Shown: positions 1-9,285 of the stretch, one piece after another
Layout: the number at the start of each line of letters is the position of its first letter
Position numbering within the stretch: position 1 is the first letter of the stretch
From: Aquicoccus sp. G2-2
Lineage (GTDB): Bacteria; Pseudomonadota; Alphaproteobacteria; Rhodobacterales; Rhodobacteraceae
Assembly: GCF_034555965.1 (NCBI RefSeq)
Contig: NZ_JAYDCK010000003.1
Location: 1,674,001-1,738,000 of the forward strand
DNA: 64,000 bases
Direction of reading: 5' to 3'
Program-made: the position numbers and the translations under genes
The notes under the pieces: model-generated
Seen by the model: only the letters and a program-made list of their open reading frames with translations
Databases searched by the model: none
Told to the model about the DNA's origin: nothing

Positions 1-1
1 T

Positions 2-1063
2 CTGGCCACCGTTTTTGCGGTGATGCAGTTTCTCTTCGGCCCGGTCGTCGGCGCCCTGTCGGATCGCTTCGGGCGCCGCCCGGTGCTGCTCATCTCGCTG
101 CTGGCCATGGCCATAGACTATGCCGTAATGGCCCTCGCACAGACTATCTGGCTCTTGCTTATCGCGCGGATCATTGGCGGCATCACGGCGGCCACGCAAT
201 CAACCGCCAATGCCTATATGGCCGACATCTCGGAACCACATCAGAAAGCCGCGCGCTTTGGGTTGGTCGCGGCGGGGTTCGGCGTCGGCTTCGTGCTCGG
301 CCCGGTGCTGGGCGGAGTGCTTGCCGAAACCAGCACCCGCGCACCATTCTGGGCCGCAGGTGGCCTCGCCCTTGCCAACGTCACCTTGGGCTTCTTCGTG
401 CTGCGCGAAACCGTAACCGACAGGATACGGCGCGCCTTCTCGTGGCGTCGGGCCAATCCTTTCGGCGCGTTTCGCGCAGTGATGCGCCTCTCCGGGCTAT
501 CGGCACAGCTCACCGTCTATTTCCTGTTTCAGGTTGCCACCATGGTTTATCCGGCAGTCTGGGCCTATTTCCTCACCGAACGCTTCGGCTGGAGCGAGTT
601 GATGATTGGCATTTCGCTCGGGCTCTATGGATTCTTCTTCGCGCTTGTCATGGGCTTCGGGGTGCAGCCCGCGATCAACCGGCTCGGGCAACGTGGCACA
701 GTGTTTCTTGGCCTCGCCTGCGAAATGGTCTCACTGCTCGTGCTCACCGTGATCGACGATGGCATGCTGCTTCTGGTGATGATCCCCATCGCCGCGCTTG
801 GCTCGCTGGCAATCCCCGCCCTGCAATCGGCCATGTCGCAAATCGCGCCTGACAATGCCCAGGGCGAACTGCAAGGAGTGCTATCGTCTACCGCGTCCAT
901 GGCAATGATCCTCACCCCCATCGTGATGACACAAGTCTTCGCTTTTTTCACGCACGCCGACGCCCCGCTCTACCTGCCCGGCGCGCCGTTCCTGCTCGCC
1001 GCATTGTTGATGTCAGGCTGCGTTATCGTCTTTCTGCGCACTTCCGTCCCGTCACGCCCCTGA
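2..1063 (+). CDS. MFS transporter, TCR/Tet (multidrug efflux) type, 5' end cut by window
   Basis: Membrane drug:proton antiporter of the major facilitator superfamily. The frame is open from the first bases of the window, so the N-terminus (about the first helix) lies upstream. The first visible part carries the MFS loop 2-3 signature GALSDRFGRRPVLL, followed by alternating hydrophobic segments; about eleven helices remain in some 353 residues. The family usually has about 400 residues. The wording around MQFLFGPVVGALSDRFGRR is typical of TetA-like exporters, but the substrate cannot be told from sequence. It ends 91 bases before the alcohol dehydrogenase on the same strand. Confidence 0.9.
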   Translation: MATVFAVMQFLFGPVVGALSDRFGRRPVLLISLLAMAIDYAVMALAQTIWLLLIARIIGGITAATQSTANAYMADISEPHQKAARFGLVAAGFGVGFVLGPVLGGVLAETSTRAPFWAAGGLALANVTLGFFVLRETVTDRIRRAFSWRRANPFGAFRAVMRLSGLSAQLTVYFLFQVATMVYPAVWAYFLTERFGWSELMIGISLGLYGFFFALVMGFGVQPAINRLGQRGTVFLGLACEMVSLLVLTVIDDGMLLLVMIPIAALGSLAIPALQSAMSQIAPDNAQGELQGVLSSTASMAMILTPIVMTQVFAFFTHADAPLYLPGAPFLLAALLMSGCVIVFLRTSVPSRP

Positions 1064-1153
1064 AGGCAAATAATTTCGCGCTTGCACCGCACACTCGGTT
1101 CAGCCCAGATTCGCCCCAGATATGCACGAATCCGAACCGGGAGACCCACCACC

Positions 1154-2236
1154 ATGTCCGCCATCAAAGCTGCCGTCTGCCACGAATTCGGCGAACCGCT
1201 CACCATTGAAACCGTTGAATTGCGCGCCCCCGCCCTTGGCGAGGTCGAAGTCGCGCTCGAAGCGGTGGCCATCTGCCATTCCGACATCTCCTATGCCGAT
1301 GGCGCGTGGGGCGGTACGCTCCCGGCGGTTTACGGCCACGAAGCGGCGGGCCGCGTCTCTGCCGTGGGCGAAGGTGTCCGCGATTTCGCCGTGGGCGACC
1401 ATGTGCTCGTCACCCTTATCCGGGCCTGCGGCACCTGCCCGTCCTGCGCCAGCGGCAAACCTACGATCTGCGAAACGCCTTACAATGGCGATCATGGCCC
1501 GCTCACCATGCCCGATGGCTCGGTCCTGCATCAGGCCATGGCCTGCGGTGCCTTCGCCGAAAAGGTGGTGATTGATCAATCGCAACTGGTGGCCCTGCCT
1601 TCGGATTTGGAAAAAGACGTGGCCTCCCTGCTGTCCTGCGGTGTGATTACCGGCGTCGGCGCAGTGGTGAACGCCGCTGGCTTGCGCGCCGGGCAAGACG
1701 TGGTGGTGATTGGTGCTGGCGGCGTCGGCCTCAATACGATCCAAGGGGCGCGCATTGCCGGTGCCCGCCGCATCGTCGCCGTCGACATGAGCGAAGACAA
1801 GCTTGAAGACGCCAAGGAATTCGGCGCCACCGATGGCGTGCTTGCCACCGAGAAATCGCCATGGCGCGCAGCGATAAAGGCCATGGGGCGCGGGGCCGAC
1901 GCCGTTTTCGTGACCGTCGGCGCAATTGCCGCCTACGACAGCGCACCGCGCTACCTCGCGCGCGGCGGCAAAGTGCTGATGGTCGGGATGCCGCACGGCT
2001 CCGAAGTCTCGACCTACTCACCCGTTATGATGGCCGCCGTAGGCCAAGGAATGCAGGGCACCAAAATGGGCGACGTGGTAATTCGCCGCGACATCCCGTG
2101 GATGATCGACCTCTACCAACAAGGCCGCCTCAAGCTTGACGAGCTGATCTCGAACCGCTGGACCCTGTCCGAGATAAACGAGGCCATTGCCGACACCAAA
2201 TCCGGCCACGCCCGGCGCAACGTGATCCTGTTCTGA
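1154..2236 (+). CDS. Zinc-dependent alcohol dehydrogenase (MDR superfamily)
   Basis: Cytosolic NAD(P)-dependent alcohol/aldehyde oxidoreductase, 360 aa. I start at ATG 1154 (MSAIKAAVC), preceded by a GGGAGA box; an earlier in-frame start at 1082 lacks one and adds non-family sequence. Visible residues are catalytic zinc ligand C41 in ICHSD, H62/E63 in YGHE, a four-cysteine structural zinc lobe (C92, C95, C98, C106), and a Rossmann GAGGVG motif near residue 195. The overall form resembles class III or NDMA-type alcohol dehydrogenases. Its neighbours, an MFS pump and an enolase-superfamily dehydratase on the same strand, suggest a catabolic cluster, but the substrate is unknown. Confidence 0.9.
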   Translation: MSAIKAAVCHEFGEPLTIETVELRAPALGEVEVALEAVAICHSDISYADGAWGGTLPAVYGHEAAGRVSAVGEGVRDFAVGDHVLVTLIRACGTCPSCASGKPTICETPYNGDHGPLTMPDGSVLHQAMACGAFAEKVVIDQSQLVALPSDLEKDVASLLSCGVITGVGAVVNAAGLRAGQDVVVIGAGGVGLNTIQGARIAGARRIVAVDMSEDKLEDAKEFGATDGVLATEKSPWRAAIKAMGRGADAVFVTVGAIAAYDSAPRYLARGGKVLMVGMPHGSEVSTYSPVMMAAVGQGMQGTKMGDVVIRRDIPWMIDLYQQGRLKLDELISNRWTLSEINEAIADTKSGHARRNVILF

Positions 2237-2422
2237 GATGCAGCCCGCCGGGCGCAGATCGCTTGGACACGCGCGCAAGGCGGGCATTCTGTCCGCCTTT
2301 CCCGAAGGACAAGCATCCCTCGACAGGTCGCATCACGCGGCCCGCTTTCCATCGCACTTGCCCGTTCTGAGCGCACCTGCCACTCTGCGCAAAAGCCCCA
2401 CCCGTTTGAGGAGCCACTGCGC

Positions 2423-3655
2423 ATGAAACTCGCCGATCTCGACATCATCGTCACAGCCCCGCCCGCACCGGGCTGGGGTGGGCGCTACTGGATTCTCGTG
2501 AAACTCACCACCCAATGCGGCCTCACCGGCTGGGGCGAATGCTATGCCGCCTCGGTCGGCCCTGACGCCATGCAGGCCGTCATCCGCGACGTGTTCGAAC
2601 GCCACATGGCAGGCGAAAACCCCGAAAACATCGAACTGATGTTCCGCCGCGCCTATTCCTCGGGCTTTACCCAACGCCCCGATCTTACCGTGATGGGCGC
2701 ATTCTCGGGCCTTGAAATCGCCTGCTGGGACATTCTCGGCAAGGCCCGCGACCGCCCGGTTCATGCCCTCCTCGGTGGGCGCATGAACGAGCGTATCCGC
2801 GCCTATACCTACCTCTACCCCCTCCCCGATCAGGACATGGATACCTTCTGGACCGACCCTGCCGCCGCCGCCACCTGCGCTTCTGAAATGGTCCGGCGCG
2901 GCTACACGGCGGTCAAGTTCGACCCGGCAGGCCCCTACACCATGCGCGGCGGCCATATGCCTGCGATGTCTGATATCACGGCCTCCGTCGCCTTCTGCAA
3001 AGCCATCCGCGAGGCGGTGGGGGATCGCGCCGACCTCCTGTTTGGCACTCACGGTCAGTTCTCCACCGCAGGCGCCATCCGGCTTGGTCAAGCGATCGAG
3101 CCTTATTCACCGCTCTGGTTCGAAGAGCCGACACCCCCCGACAACCCCGCCGACATGGCCAAGGTGGCAAATGCGGTGCGCATCCCCGTCGCCACCGGCG
3201 AACGGCTGACCACCAAGGCCGAATTCACCGCCCTCCTGCGCGCCGGCGCAGCGGAAATCCTGCAACCCGCGCTTGGCCGCGCCGGTGGCATTTGGGAGAT
3301 GAAAAAAGTCGCCGCCATCGCCGAAGGCTTCAACGCGCAAATCGCACCGCACCTTTATGCCGGCCCGGTAGAATGGGCCGCCAATATCCACCTCGCCGCC
3401 TCGATTCCCAACATCCTGCTGTTGGAAAGCATCGAAACCGATTTCCACGCCGCCCTGATCAAATCCACGATCCGCGTCGAAGATGGCTTCGTCACCCCGC
3501 CAACCGCCCCCGGCCTTGGCATTGACGTTGACGAAGCGCTCGCCCGCGCCCACCCCTACACCGGCACCGGGCTACATCTCGAAATGCAGGATGCGCCCTG
3601 TAACTATACCGAAGGAAACAATTTTCAGGGCGGCGCGCCTGCCAAACCGGTCTAA
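2423..3655 (+). CDS. Mandelate racemase/muconate lactonizing enzyme family protein (sugar-acid dehydratase-like)
   Basis: Enolase-superfamily enzyme, 410 aa, expected to abstract the proton alpha to a carboxylate using Mg2+. Family marks appear in order: the N-terminal capping domain, the barrel lysine region AVKFDPAGPY, THGQF near residue 215, metal ligands in WFEEPTPPDN and ATGERL, and the general-base region IAPHLYAGP. The HGQF and APHLY blocks resemble the gluconate/galactonate/mannonate dehydratase branch rather than muconate cycloisomerase, so a hexonate dehydratase is the best guess. The start ATG follows TTTGAGGAG. A run of six C at 3134-3139 is intact and in frame here, which matters for judging frameshifts elsewhere. 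Confidence 0.88.
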   Translation: MKLADLDIIVTAPPAPGWGGRYWILVKLTTQCGLTGWGECYAASVGPDAMQAVIRDVFERHMAGENPENIELMFRRAYSSGFTQRPDLTVMGAFSGLEIACWDILGKARDRPVHALLGGRMNERIRAYTYLYPLPDQDMDTFWTDPAAAATCASEMVRRGYTAVKFDPAGPYTMRGGHMPAMSDITASVAFCKAIREAVGDRADLLFGTHGQFSTAGAIRLGQAIEPYSPLWFEEPTPPDNPADMAKVANAVRIPVATGERLTTKAEFTALLRAGAAEILQPALGRAGGIWEMKKVAAIAEGFNAQIAPHLYAGPVEWAANIHLAASIPNILLLESIETDFHAALIKSTIRVEDGFVTPPTAPGLGIDVDEALARAHPYTGTGLHLEMQDAPCNYTEGNNFQGGAPAKPV

Positions 3656-3699
3656 AGCGTGTCGAGAAAAGCCTGAATCACCGGTCTTTGCGAAACGCT

Positions 3700-4580
3700 T
3701 TAAGCGTCGCCGCCTGCCCACCACGCCTCGATCTGCGCCGCCTTGATCTTTGCCGCAGGCCCGATGCCCACCACCCGGCCAAGCTCCGGCTGCGCCACCC
3801 GCGCAATCTCGACCGAGCGGCCAACGCGGTGAAACTCAAGCCCGCTTTCGACCCCGCGCAAAACCCCCTTGATGCGGTAAATCCCGTCCGGCGCCGCCTC
3901 CAGCTTGGCGCGCAGTGCCGCCAAGTCGAACACCTCCGGCACCTCGGCGTTCCATGTCACATAATCGCCATGCCCGACGCCCGCGCCCCGCCCCTTGCCC
4001 GGCTCAATCCCGCCCAGCAACAGCGGCCCGACAGCACTCAGCCCGTCCAGCGCCACAATCGGCGCGGGCGACAAAGCCGCCAGCTGCATCGCCAACCCAC
4101 CAGGCACCGCAGCGCCGCATTTCGACACCAAAAGCAAGTCACCCACGGCCACCTGCCCCTTGATCTGCACCCCAATCTGCGCATCCGCCGCCGAGGTGGC
4201 AAAATTTTCGCCATCCACCACCAATGCGATGCCGCCATAAGCCATGTCCGGCTCCGCCTTCGCCGCATTGGCAATCTTTGACGGATCAGCAATGCCGCTC
4301 GCCTCGATCACCAGATGATCCGGGCGCGGCTCCTGGTCAAGCACATCGCCCAGCGCCAGATAAAGATCCGCGCCCATCGTGCAGCAAACGCACCCGTTGG
4401 TCAGCTCAATCGTGTCGCCCTCTCTCGATTTCAGCAGGTCAGCATCTATATTCACCGCCCCAAAATCATTGACCATCACCATCACACGCTGGCCATGATC
4501 CTCGCTCAAAAGCCGATTGATCAATGACGTCTTGCCCGCGCCAAGATACCCCCGATCACGGTTAGCGGTAATCTGTGCAT
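3700..4580 (-). pseudogene. CobW/G3E-family GTP-binding protein, frameshifted inside the P-loop
   Basis: Metal-chaperone GTPase of the G3E family (CobW/YjiA/ZNG1-like). From ATG 4580, with GGGGAG upstream, the protein reads MHRLPLTVIGG and then stops. In the next frame the reading resumes as GYLGAGKTSLINRLL and runs to 3700. Joining the two restores a normal Walker A motif, and the break lies in a run of five C (4549-4553) that must be six. Downstream are the CobW metal motif CVCC (GCVCCTMG) and the switch region EASGIADP. The reading without the first part would start at 4524 and lack the P-loop. Total length about 293 aa. I judge a sequencing undercall more likely than real loss, because everything else is intact. 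It begins 19 bases after tRNA-Arg. Confidence 0.82.
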
Positions 4581-4598
4581 CTCTGCTCCCCAGAATAT

Positions 4599-4675
4599 TG
4601 GCGATCCCGGGAGGACTCGAACCCCCAACATCCTGATTAGAAGTCAGGTGCTCTATCCAGTTGAGCTACGGGACC
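4599..4675 (-). tRNA. tRNA-Arg (anticodon TCT)
   Basis: On the minus strand the cloverleaf closes well. The acceptor GGTCCCG pairs with CGGGATC, the D arm is GCTC/GAGC, the anticodon stem CCTGA/TCAGG encloses the loop CTTCTAA (anticodon TCT), and the T arm GGGGG/CCTCC encloses TTCGAGT. The discriminator is G and the CCA end is encoded. Length 77 bases. The anticodon reads AGA/AGG codons, which are rare in GC-rich Rhodobacterales. tRNA 3' ends are common integration sites, but no duplicated end was seen nearby. Confidence 0.97.
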
Positions 4676-4777
4676 GCGGCGCCAGACTGTTCTTAATGCG
4701 TTTTGCGACAGGGTTGCAACGCGAGTTTACGTCATGCGGCATCCGAACTTCCGGTTGTCCGGTCTGAAGCTGAAGCG

Positions 4778-5737
4778 TCACGCAACGCGCTTCGGCGTCT
4801 GCGAGGTCCGCAGGAACGGGAACTCCGGGATCAGACGCTCACGCAAAAGACGCGCTTCATAACCGCGCAGGACCGGCCGCGCGGTGCGGCCATAACTTTC
4901 CGGCAGGCTCCGCAGTTCGGGAAACAGCGTCAGCACTTCCTCGCGAGTTTCATCGGCAAACCCGTTCAATCCGATCTGCCCCGGATAAAAGCTCTCACTG
5001 GCACAGCCCGACGACATCAGCACCTGATGGCTGTCGAACAGGATATGATAATATGTAACGTCCTCTACGGCTTCCCGCCGGATCGATTGGCCGTTCACCA
5101 GATGCGACAGGGCGCAGAACACCTCGTTCGCACCGAACAGCGCCCCGATATCGGCGCCGCCGATCATCACCCGGTGCATCGGCGAAAGCAGAATATCCCG
5201 GTCGGGCACCCCCGGCCCCAGCGCATCCTTGCAGAGCCGCACCGGCATCAGCCGCGACGGGTCCGGCCCGTCATGCGGGGTAACGGTCGTGCTGCCGATC
5301 CAGCGGATCGCCTGGAGTCCATGGTCGCGCGTCACCACCATGTCGCCCGCGCGCAATACCTCGACGGGAGTTGGCCCATGCGGTGTGTCGATCGGCGTTC
5401 CGGCCACGAAACACGGCGGCTCATCGGCCCCGTTGATGGTGATCGTGACCGTGGTTGGCCCTTGGGTCGAATTGACGGTGAACACCTCGGTCAGGCTCTG
5501 GCCGGTATCAAGCGCCTGGATCGAGGCATTGGAATTGGTCGCGGTGTAGGTCCAGTTCCCATCGCTGTCGATGACCAGCTGGCTGCCATAGGCGCCGGTC
5601 AGCGTTGCCGCTGTCCACTGGCCGCTGTCATTGTTGACCCAGGGGCCGAAATCGGCATCGCCCGTGGTGCTCAGCAACTCGCCGACAACACCCGAATCCT
5701 CGGTAACTGCACCGCTCGATGGTTGTGGGTTGCCCAT
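4778..5737 (-). CDS. VCBS-repeat plus Hint domain protein
   Basis: 319 aa, no signal peptide. Residues about 1-105 form a VCBS/cadherin-like repeat (GPWVNNDSGQWTAATLTGAYG and TVTITINGADEPP). A Hint_2 (hedgehog/intein) domain then starts at C109 in PCFVAGTPIDTPHGP, continues with GDMVVTRDHG, and has the conserved histidine in LSPMHRVMI. Hint domains can cleave themselves at the first cysteine; whether this one does is unknown. VCBS-Hint proteins of roseobacters are thought to be exported by type I secretion, but no RTX repeats are visible. It starts 3 bases after the acyltransferase gene ends, so the two are almost certainly one operon. Confidence 0.85.
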   Translation of the reverse strand: MGNPQPSSGAVTEDSGVVGELLSTTGDADFGPWVNNDSGQWTAATLTGAYGSQLVIDSDGNWTYTATNSNASIQALDTGQSLTEVFTVNSTQGPTTVTITINGADEPPCFVAGTPIDTPHGPTPVEVLRAGDMVVTRDHGLQAIRWIGSTTVTPHDGPDPSRLMPVRLCKDALGPGVPDRDILLSPMHRVMIGGADIGALFGANEVFCALSHLVNGQSIRREAVEDVTYYHILFDSHQVLMSSGCASESFYPGQIGLNGFADETREEVLTLFPELRSLPESYGRTARPVLRGYEARLLRERLIPEFPFLRTSQTPKRVA

Positions 5738-5740
5738 GCC

Positions 5741-6250
5741 TTATCCCCACTCACCAAAGCCATAGACGCGCAGCCGCCGCTTGCGCGGACGGGTCCGGTC
5801 GCCGCACACGATCTTGCGCACGTCAACCGCGCCGTCGAGCCGCGCGAAGTAGAACGGCTCGGGCGGCGGATTGCGCGCGAGATGCCGCGCAAGCTGCCCG
5901 GCCTGCCCGAACGGCGCCATCAGGTCGATGAACCACAGGGTTTCGCCGCTCGCCCAGTTCTCCTCCGTCGGGGGCTCGCGGTCATAGATCATCCGCTCCG
6001 ACACGTCTTTCGAAAGCCGGGCCCAGATCAGCGAGGCACACACCTGCTTTTCCTCGTTCTCGAAGAACCGCACACAGCCATTGTTGAGCGCGGGCACGAA
6101 CAGGCGGCGCAGCGCGAAGGCCGGGTATTTCGAATGCACCGGGCAATACGACGCCAGAAAATGCAGCCGCCCGAACGCGAGAAGCTGATCATCCGTTGGC
6201 CCGGACCCATGCGAATTGTCCGGCACGAAGCCGGCTGAATGCCTGCCCAA
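5741..6250 (-). CDS. HlyC-like toxin-activating lysine acyltransferase
   Basis: 169 aa, the usual size for HlyC/CyaC enzymes, which move a fatty acyl chain from acyl-ACP to lysines of RTX toxins before export. The family pattern is clear: a catalytic histidine in YCPVHSKYP (H39), VPALNN, a tryptophan in the region ASLIWARLS, and WASGETLWFIDLMAPFG containing the catalytic aspartate D109, matching the WFIDWIAPFG block of HlyC. The start is uncertain: TTG 6250 has AGGA upstream, and a GTG lies eight codons further in. No RTX toxin gene is adjacent; its only operon partner is the VCBS-Hint protein downstream. Confidence 0.85.
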   Translation of the reverse strand: MGRHSAGFVPDNSHGSGPTDDQLLAFGRLHFLASYCPVHSKYPAFALRRLFVPALNNGCVRFFENEEKQVCASLIWARLSKDVSERMIYDREPPTEENWASGETLWFIDLMAPFGQAGQLARHLARNPPPEPFYFARLDGAVDVRKIVCGDRTRPRKRRLRVYGFGEWG

Positions 6251-6436
6251 ATCATCCTGCCCGCCATTTTGTCATGGCATTAACAACAAACCTGCATCCC
6301 GTGTCTCATTGCACGGGTTCTGCTCGTTTGCGAACGCTGTCAGATTTTACCCCGATTGTCCAGAATCACTGCAAAACACCTGATCAGGCTGGCAAAAATG
6401 CCGCGCCATCGCACAGCACCAAAATCCTCCGAACCC

Positions 6437-6748
6437 TCAGTGCGTCCACGACCCATGCCGTTTGGTGGCGAAATTCTCGCCATAGCCACCAGCCCGAATA
6501 TTGGGCTTGCGTTTTTGCGGCTCATTTACCACCGCTTCGATGCCATGTTCGCTGGCATATTCCAACGCCGCTTGCTTGGTTTCAAACCTCAACCGCACCT
6601 GCGCTTGCGTGTCGGTTGACGAGGTCCATCCCATTAACGGATCAATCTCTCTGGCGCTCGCAGAGACATATTCCAGAACCCAGTCCTTGGTCTTTGCCAT
6701 GCCCGAAGACATCGCCGATTTCGCCGGTCTGTAAATACGTGCGGTCAT
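6437..6748 (-). CDS. ETC complex I (NADH dehydrogenase) subunit, NDUFS4/18-kDa family
   Basis: 103 aa. Alphaproteobacterial counterpart of the mitochondrial complex I accessory subunit NDUFS4, at the peripheral arm of NADH:quinone oxidoreductase. The start [16 protein letters not shown] and the blocks [19 protein letters not shown] and [14 protein letters not shown] are characteristic, ending in [14 protein letters not shown] 6748 has GGAGGG upstream; the longer frame to 6847 lacks family similarity. Its ATG overlaps the TGA of a small upstream frame. This family is confined to alphaproteobacteria and eukaryotes, which supports the taxonomic reading. Confidence 0.9.
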   Translation of the reverse strand: MTARIYRPAKSAMSSGMAKTKDWVLEYVSASAREIDPLMGWTSSTDTQAQVRLRFETKQAALEYASEHGIEAVVNEPQKRKPNIRAGGYGENFATKRHGSWTH

Positions 6749-7044
6749 GCGCGGCCCTCCAGTTCCAGTCCGAGTTTTACCCCGCCATCCGCCCGAGGCC
6801 AAGCCAGAAATGCGCCCGCTCCAGCCGATTTTGGCACCACCGCGCAAACACCGGCAAACCTCGTCGTTCCCTGCGCGTGCTCACTGCCCTCTGTTTGGGC
6901 GTCCGGCCGCATCAATAGCATGAAATCAAAACGGTATAACCCACCGCCCGAACATCTCGTCCAACTCCAAACCTGCCCTGCCCGCCCCGATCTAAGCACA
7001 AACCCTATTCCGCTGCCAAGCATCGCCCCCTTGAACCGGAACAA
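6745..7044 (-). CDS. Possible small hypothetical protein upstream of complex I subunit
   Basis: A 99-codon frame whose TGA overlaps the ATG of the complex I subunit gene by four bases (ATGA), the usual arrangement for translational coupling. It fills an otherwise empty gap between uvrB (divergent) and that gene. The protein has no motif I recognise, no clear membrane segment and no signal peptide; the stretch [19 protein letters not shown] near the end is the most protein-like part. The start is uncertain. It could be chance, because GC-rich DNA gives many open frames. Confidence 0.33.
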   Translation of the reverse strand: MFRFKGAMLGSGIGFVLRSGRAGQVWSWTRCSGGGLYRFDFMLLMRPDAQTEGSEHAQGTTRFAGVCAVVPKSAGAGAFLAWPRADGGVKLGLELEGRA

Positions 7045-7085
7045 AAAGTGATCAACTGTATGGCGCCAACCCAGTGGAGTCGCTC

Positions 7086-9284
7086 ATGCCCTATGCTCAT
7101 TCCGACACAGCCCAGCCGCTGATGCACGCGGCCGCGCCGGACGTGAAAACGCGTGAGAAGCTCGAAGGCGGCAAGCGGTTCATATTGCACACTGAATTCT
7201 CTGCCGCCGGCGATCAACCCACCGCCATCGCGGACCTGACAAGCGGCATCAACGAGGGTGAGCGCGATCAGGTGCTGCTCGGCGCCACCGGCACCGGCAA
7301 GACCTTCACCATGGCAAAGGTCATCGAAGAGACCCAGCGCCCGGCGATCATCCTTGCCCCCAACAAGACACTCGCCGCCCAGCTTTACGGCGAATTCAAA
7401 AGCTTCTTTCCCGAAAACTCGGTCGAATATTTCGTCAGCTTCTATGACTATTACCAACCCGAAGCCTATGTCGCGCGCTCTGACACCTATATCGAGAAGG
7501 AATCCCAGATCAACGAACAGATCGACAGGATGCGCCACTCCGCCACCCGCGCCCTTTTGGAGCGTGACGACGTGATCATCGTCGCCTCCGTCTCGTGCAT
7601 CTACGGCATCGGCTCGGTTGAAACCTACGGCGCGATGACCCAAGACCTGAAAGTCGGCTCACAATACGACCAGCGCGCCGTGATCTCTGATCTGGTGGCA
7701 CAGCAATACCGGCGCAACGATCAGGCGTTTCAACGTGGCTCGTTCCGTGTGCGTGGCGACAGTCTGGAAATCTTCCCGGCCCACCTTGAGGACCGTGCAT
7801 GGCGCTTGAGCTTCTTCGGAGAGGAGCTTGAATCCATTGTCGAATTTGACCCGCTGACCGGCGAAAAAACCGACAGCTTCGATCAAATTCGCGTCTATGC
7901 CAACTCGCACTATGTTACCCCGAAGCCGACGATGCAGCAGGCCATTCAGAGCATCAAGAAAGAGCTGAAAATTCGGCTCGATCAGTTCAACAACGAAGGC
8001 AAACTGCTCGAAGCACAGCGGCTTGAGCAACGCACCAATTTCGATCTCGAAATGCTTGAGGCCACCGGCGTGTGCAACGGGATCGAGAATTATTCGCGCT
8101 ATCTCACTGGCCGCGCGCCGGGCGAACCGCCCCCCACCTTGTTTGAATTCATCCCCGACAATGCCATCGTCTTTGCCGATGAATCGCACGTCTCCGTGCC
8201 GCAAATCGGCGGCATGTATAAAGGCGACTACCGGCGCAAGTTCACCCTTTCGGAACACGGCTTCCGCCTGCCCTCCTGCATGGATAACCGCCCCCTCAAG
8301 TTCGAGGAATGGGACGCCATGCGCCCACAATCGGTGTTCGTCTCCGCCACGCCAAAAGATTGGGAGCTGGACCGCGCGGGCGGCGTGTTCGTCGAACAGG
8401 TGATCCGCCCCACCGGCCTGCTTGATCCAGAGGTCGAAATCCGCCCGGTCGAAACTCAGGTCGATGACCTTTTGGACGAGGTCCGCCGCGTGAGCGAGCG
8501 CGGCTATCGCACGCTCGTCACCACGCTCACCAAACGCATGGCCGAGGACCTCACCGAATACATGCACGAACAGGGCATCCGCGTGCGCTACATGCATTCC
8601 GACATCGACACGCTGGAACGCATCGAAATCCTGCGCGACCTGCGCCTTGGCGCGTTTGACGTGCTGATCGGCATCAACCTTTTGCGCGAAGGGCTCGACA
8701 TTCCCGAATGCGGCCTCGTCGCCATTCTCGACGCCGACAAGGAAGGTTTCCTGCGCTCTGAAACCTCGCTCATCCAAACCATCGGGCGCGCCGCGCGTAA
8801 CGCCGACGGGCGCGTCATCATGTATGCCGACCGCATCACCGGCTCGATGGAGCGCGCACTTGGCGAAACCAACCGCCGCCGCGCCAAACAAATCGCCTAT
8901 AACGAAGAACACGGCATCACCCCCGCGACGATCAAGAAGAACGTCGAAGACGTGCTTTCGGGGCTTTATCAGGGCGACACCGACATGGCCCGCGTCACCG
9001 CCAAGGTCGAAAAACCCCTGCACGGCGCCAATCTGGAGGCCGTTCTTGACGGGCTGCGCACCGACATGCGCAAAGCCGCCGAGAACTTGGAGTTCGAAGA
9101 AGCCGCCCGCCTGCGCGATGAGGTCAGACGGCTTGAAGCGGTAGATTTAGCCATCGCCGACGACCCGTTGGCGCGGCAATCCGCGGTAGAGAAAGCCGCC
9201 GAAGCAGCCGTCGGCTCGCGTGGCCGCTCAACCGCCGGCCGCGCAGGGCAAAGGGGCGGGAATGTGAAGCGGCGAGGGCGGTGA
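7086..9284 (+). CDS. uvrB: UvrABC excision repair subunit B
   Basis: Damage-recognition helicase subunit of nucleotide excision repair, 732 aa. I start at [10 protein letters not shown] (7086), with GTGGAG eight bases upstream; a GTG at 7074 is less likely. Visible are Walker A GATGTGKT (residues 66-73), the beta-hairpin region [10 protein letters not shown], the DEAD-like FADESHVS, helicase motifs V/VI ([22 protein letters not shown]) and the C-terminal UvrA/UvrC-binding UVR motif ([13 protein letters not shown]). It is complete. An AT-rich membrane gene begins one base after its stop. A run of six C at 8130-8135 is intact. Confidence 0.98.
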   Translation: MPYAHSDTAQPLMHAAAPDVKTREKLEGGKRFILHTEFSAAGDQPTAIADLTSGINEGERDQVLLGATGTGKTFTMAKVIEETQRPAIILAPNKTLAAQLYGEFKSFFPENSVEYFVSFYDYYQPEAYVARSDTYIEKESQINEQIDRMRHSATRALLERDDVIIVASVSCIYGIGSVETYGAMTQDLKVGSQYDQRAVISDLVAQQYRRNDQAFQRGSFRVRGDSLEIFPAHLEDRAWRLSFFGEELESIVEFDPLTGEKTDSFDQIRVYANSHYVTPKPTMQQAIQSIKKELKIRLDQFNNEGKLLEAQRLEQRTNFDLEMLEATGVCNGIENYSRYLTGRAPGEPPPTLFEFIPDNAIVFADESHVSVPQIGGMYKGDYRRKFTLSEHGFRLPSCMDNRPLKFEEWDAMRPQSVFVSATPKDWELDRAGGVFVEQVIRPTGLLDPEVEIRPVETQVDDLLDEVRRVSERGYRTLVTTLTKRMAEDLTEYMHEQGIRVRYMHSDIDTLERIEILRDLRLGAFDVLIGINLLREGLDIPECGLVAILDADKEGFLRSETSLIQTIGRAARNADGRVIMYADRITGSMERALGETNRRRAKQIAYNEEHGITPATIKKNVEDVLSGLYQGDTDMARVTAKVEKPLHGANLEAVLDGLRTDMRKAAENLEFEEAARLRDEVRRLEAVDLAIADDPLARQSAVEKAAEAAVGSRGRSTAGRAGQRGGNVKRRGR

Positions 9285-9285
9285 G

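Noticed and set aside
4549-4553. Homopolymer frameshifts read as phase-variable contingency tracts
   Set aside because: The runs are only five to six bases long, and most affected genes (CobW GTPase, stator proteins) are not surface antigens; sequencing undercall explains them more simply.
7659-9023. A 454-codon minus-strand frame
   Set aside because: Antisense to uvrB, which is certain.
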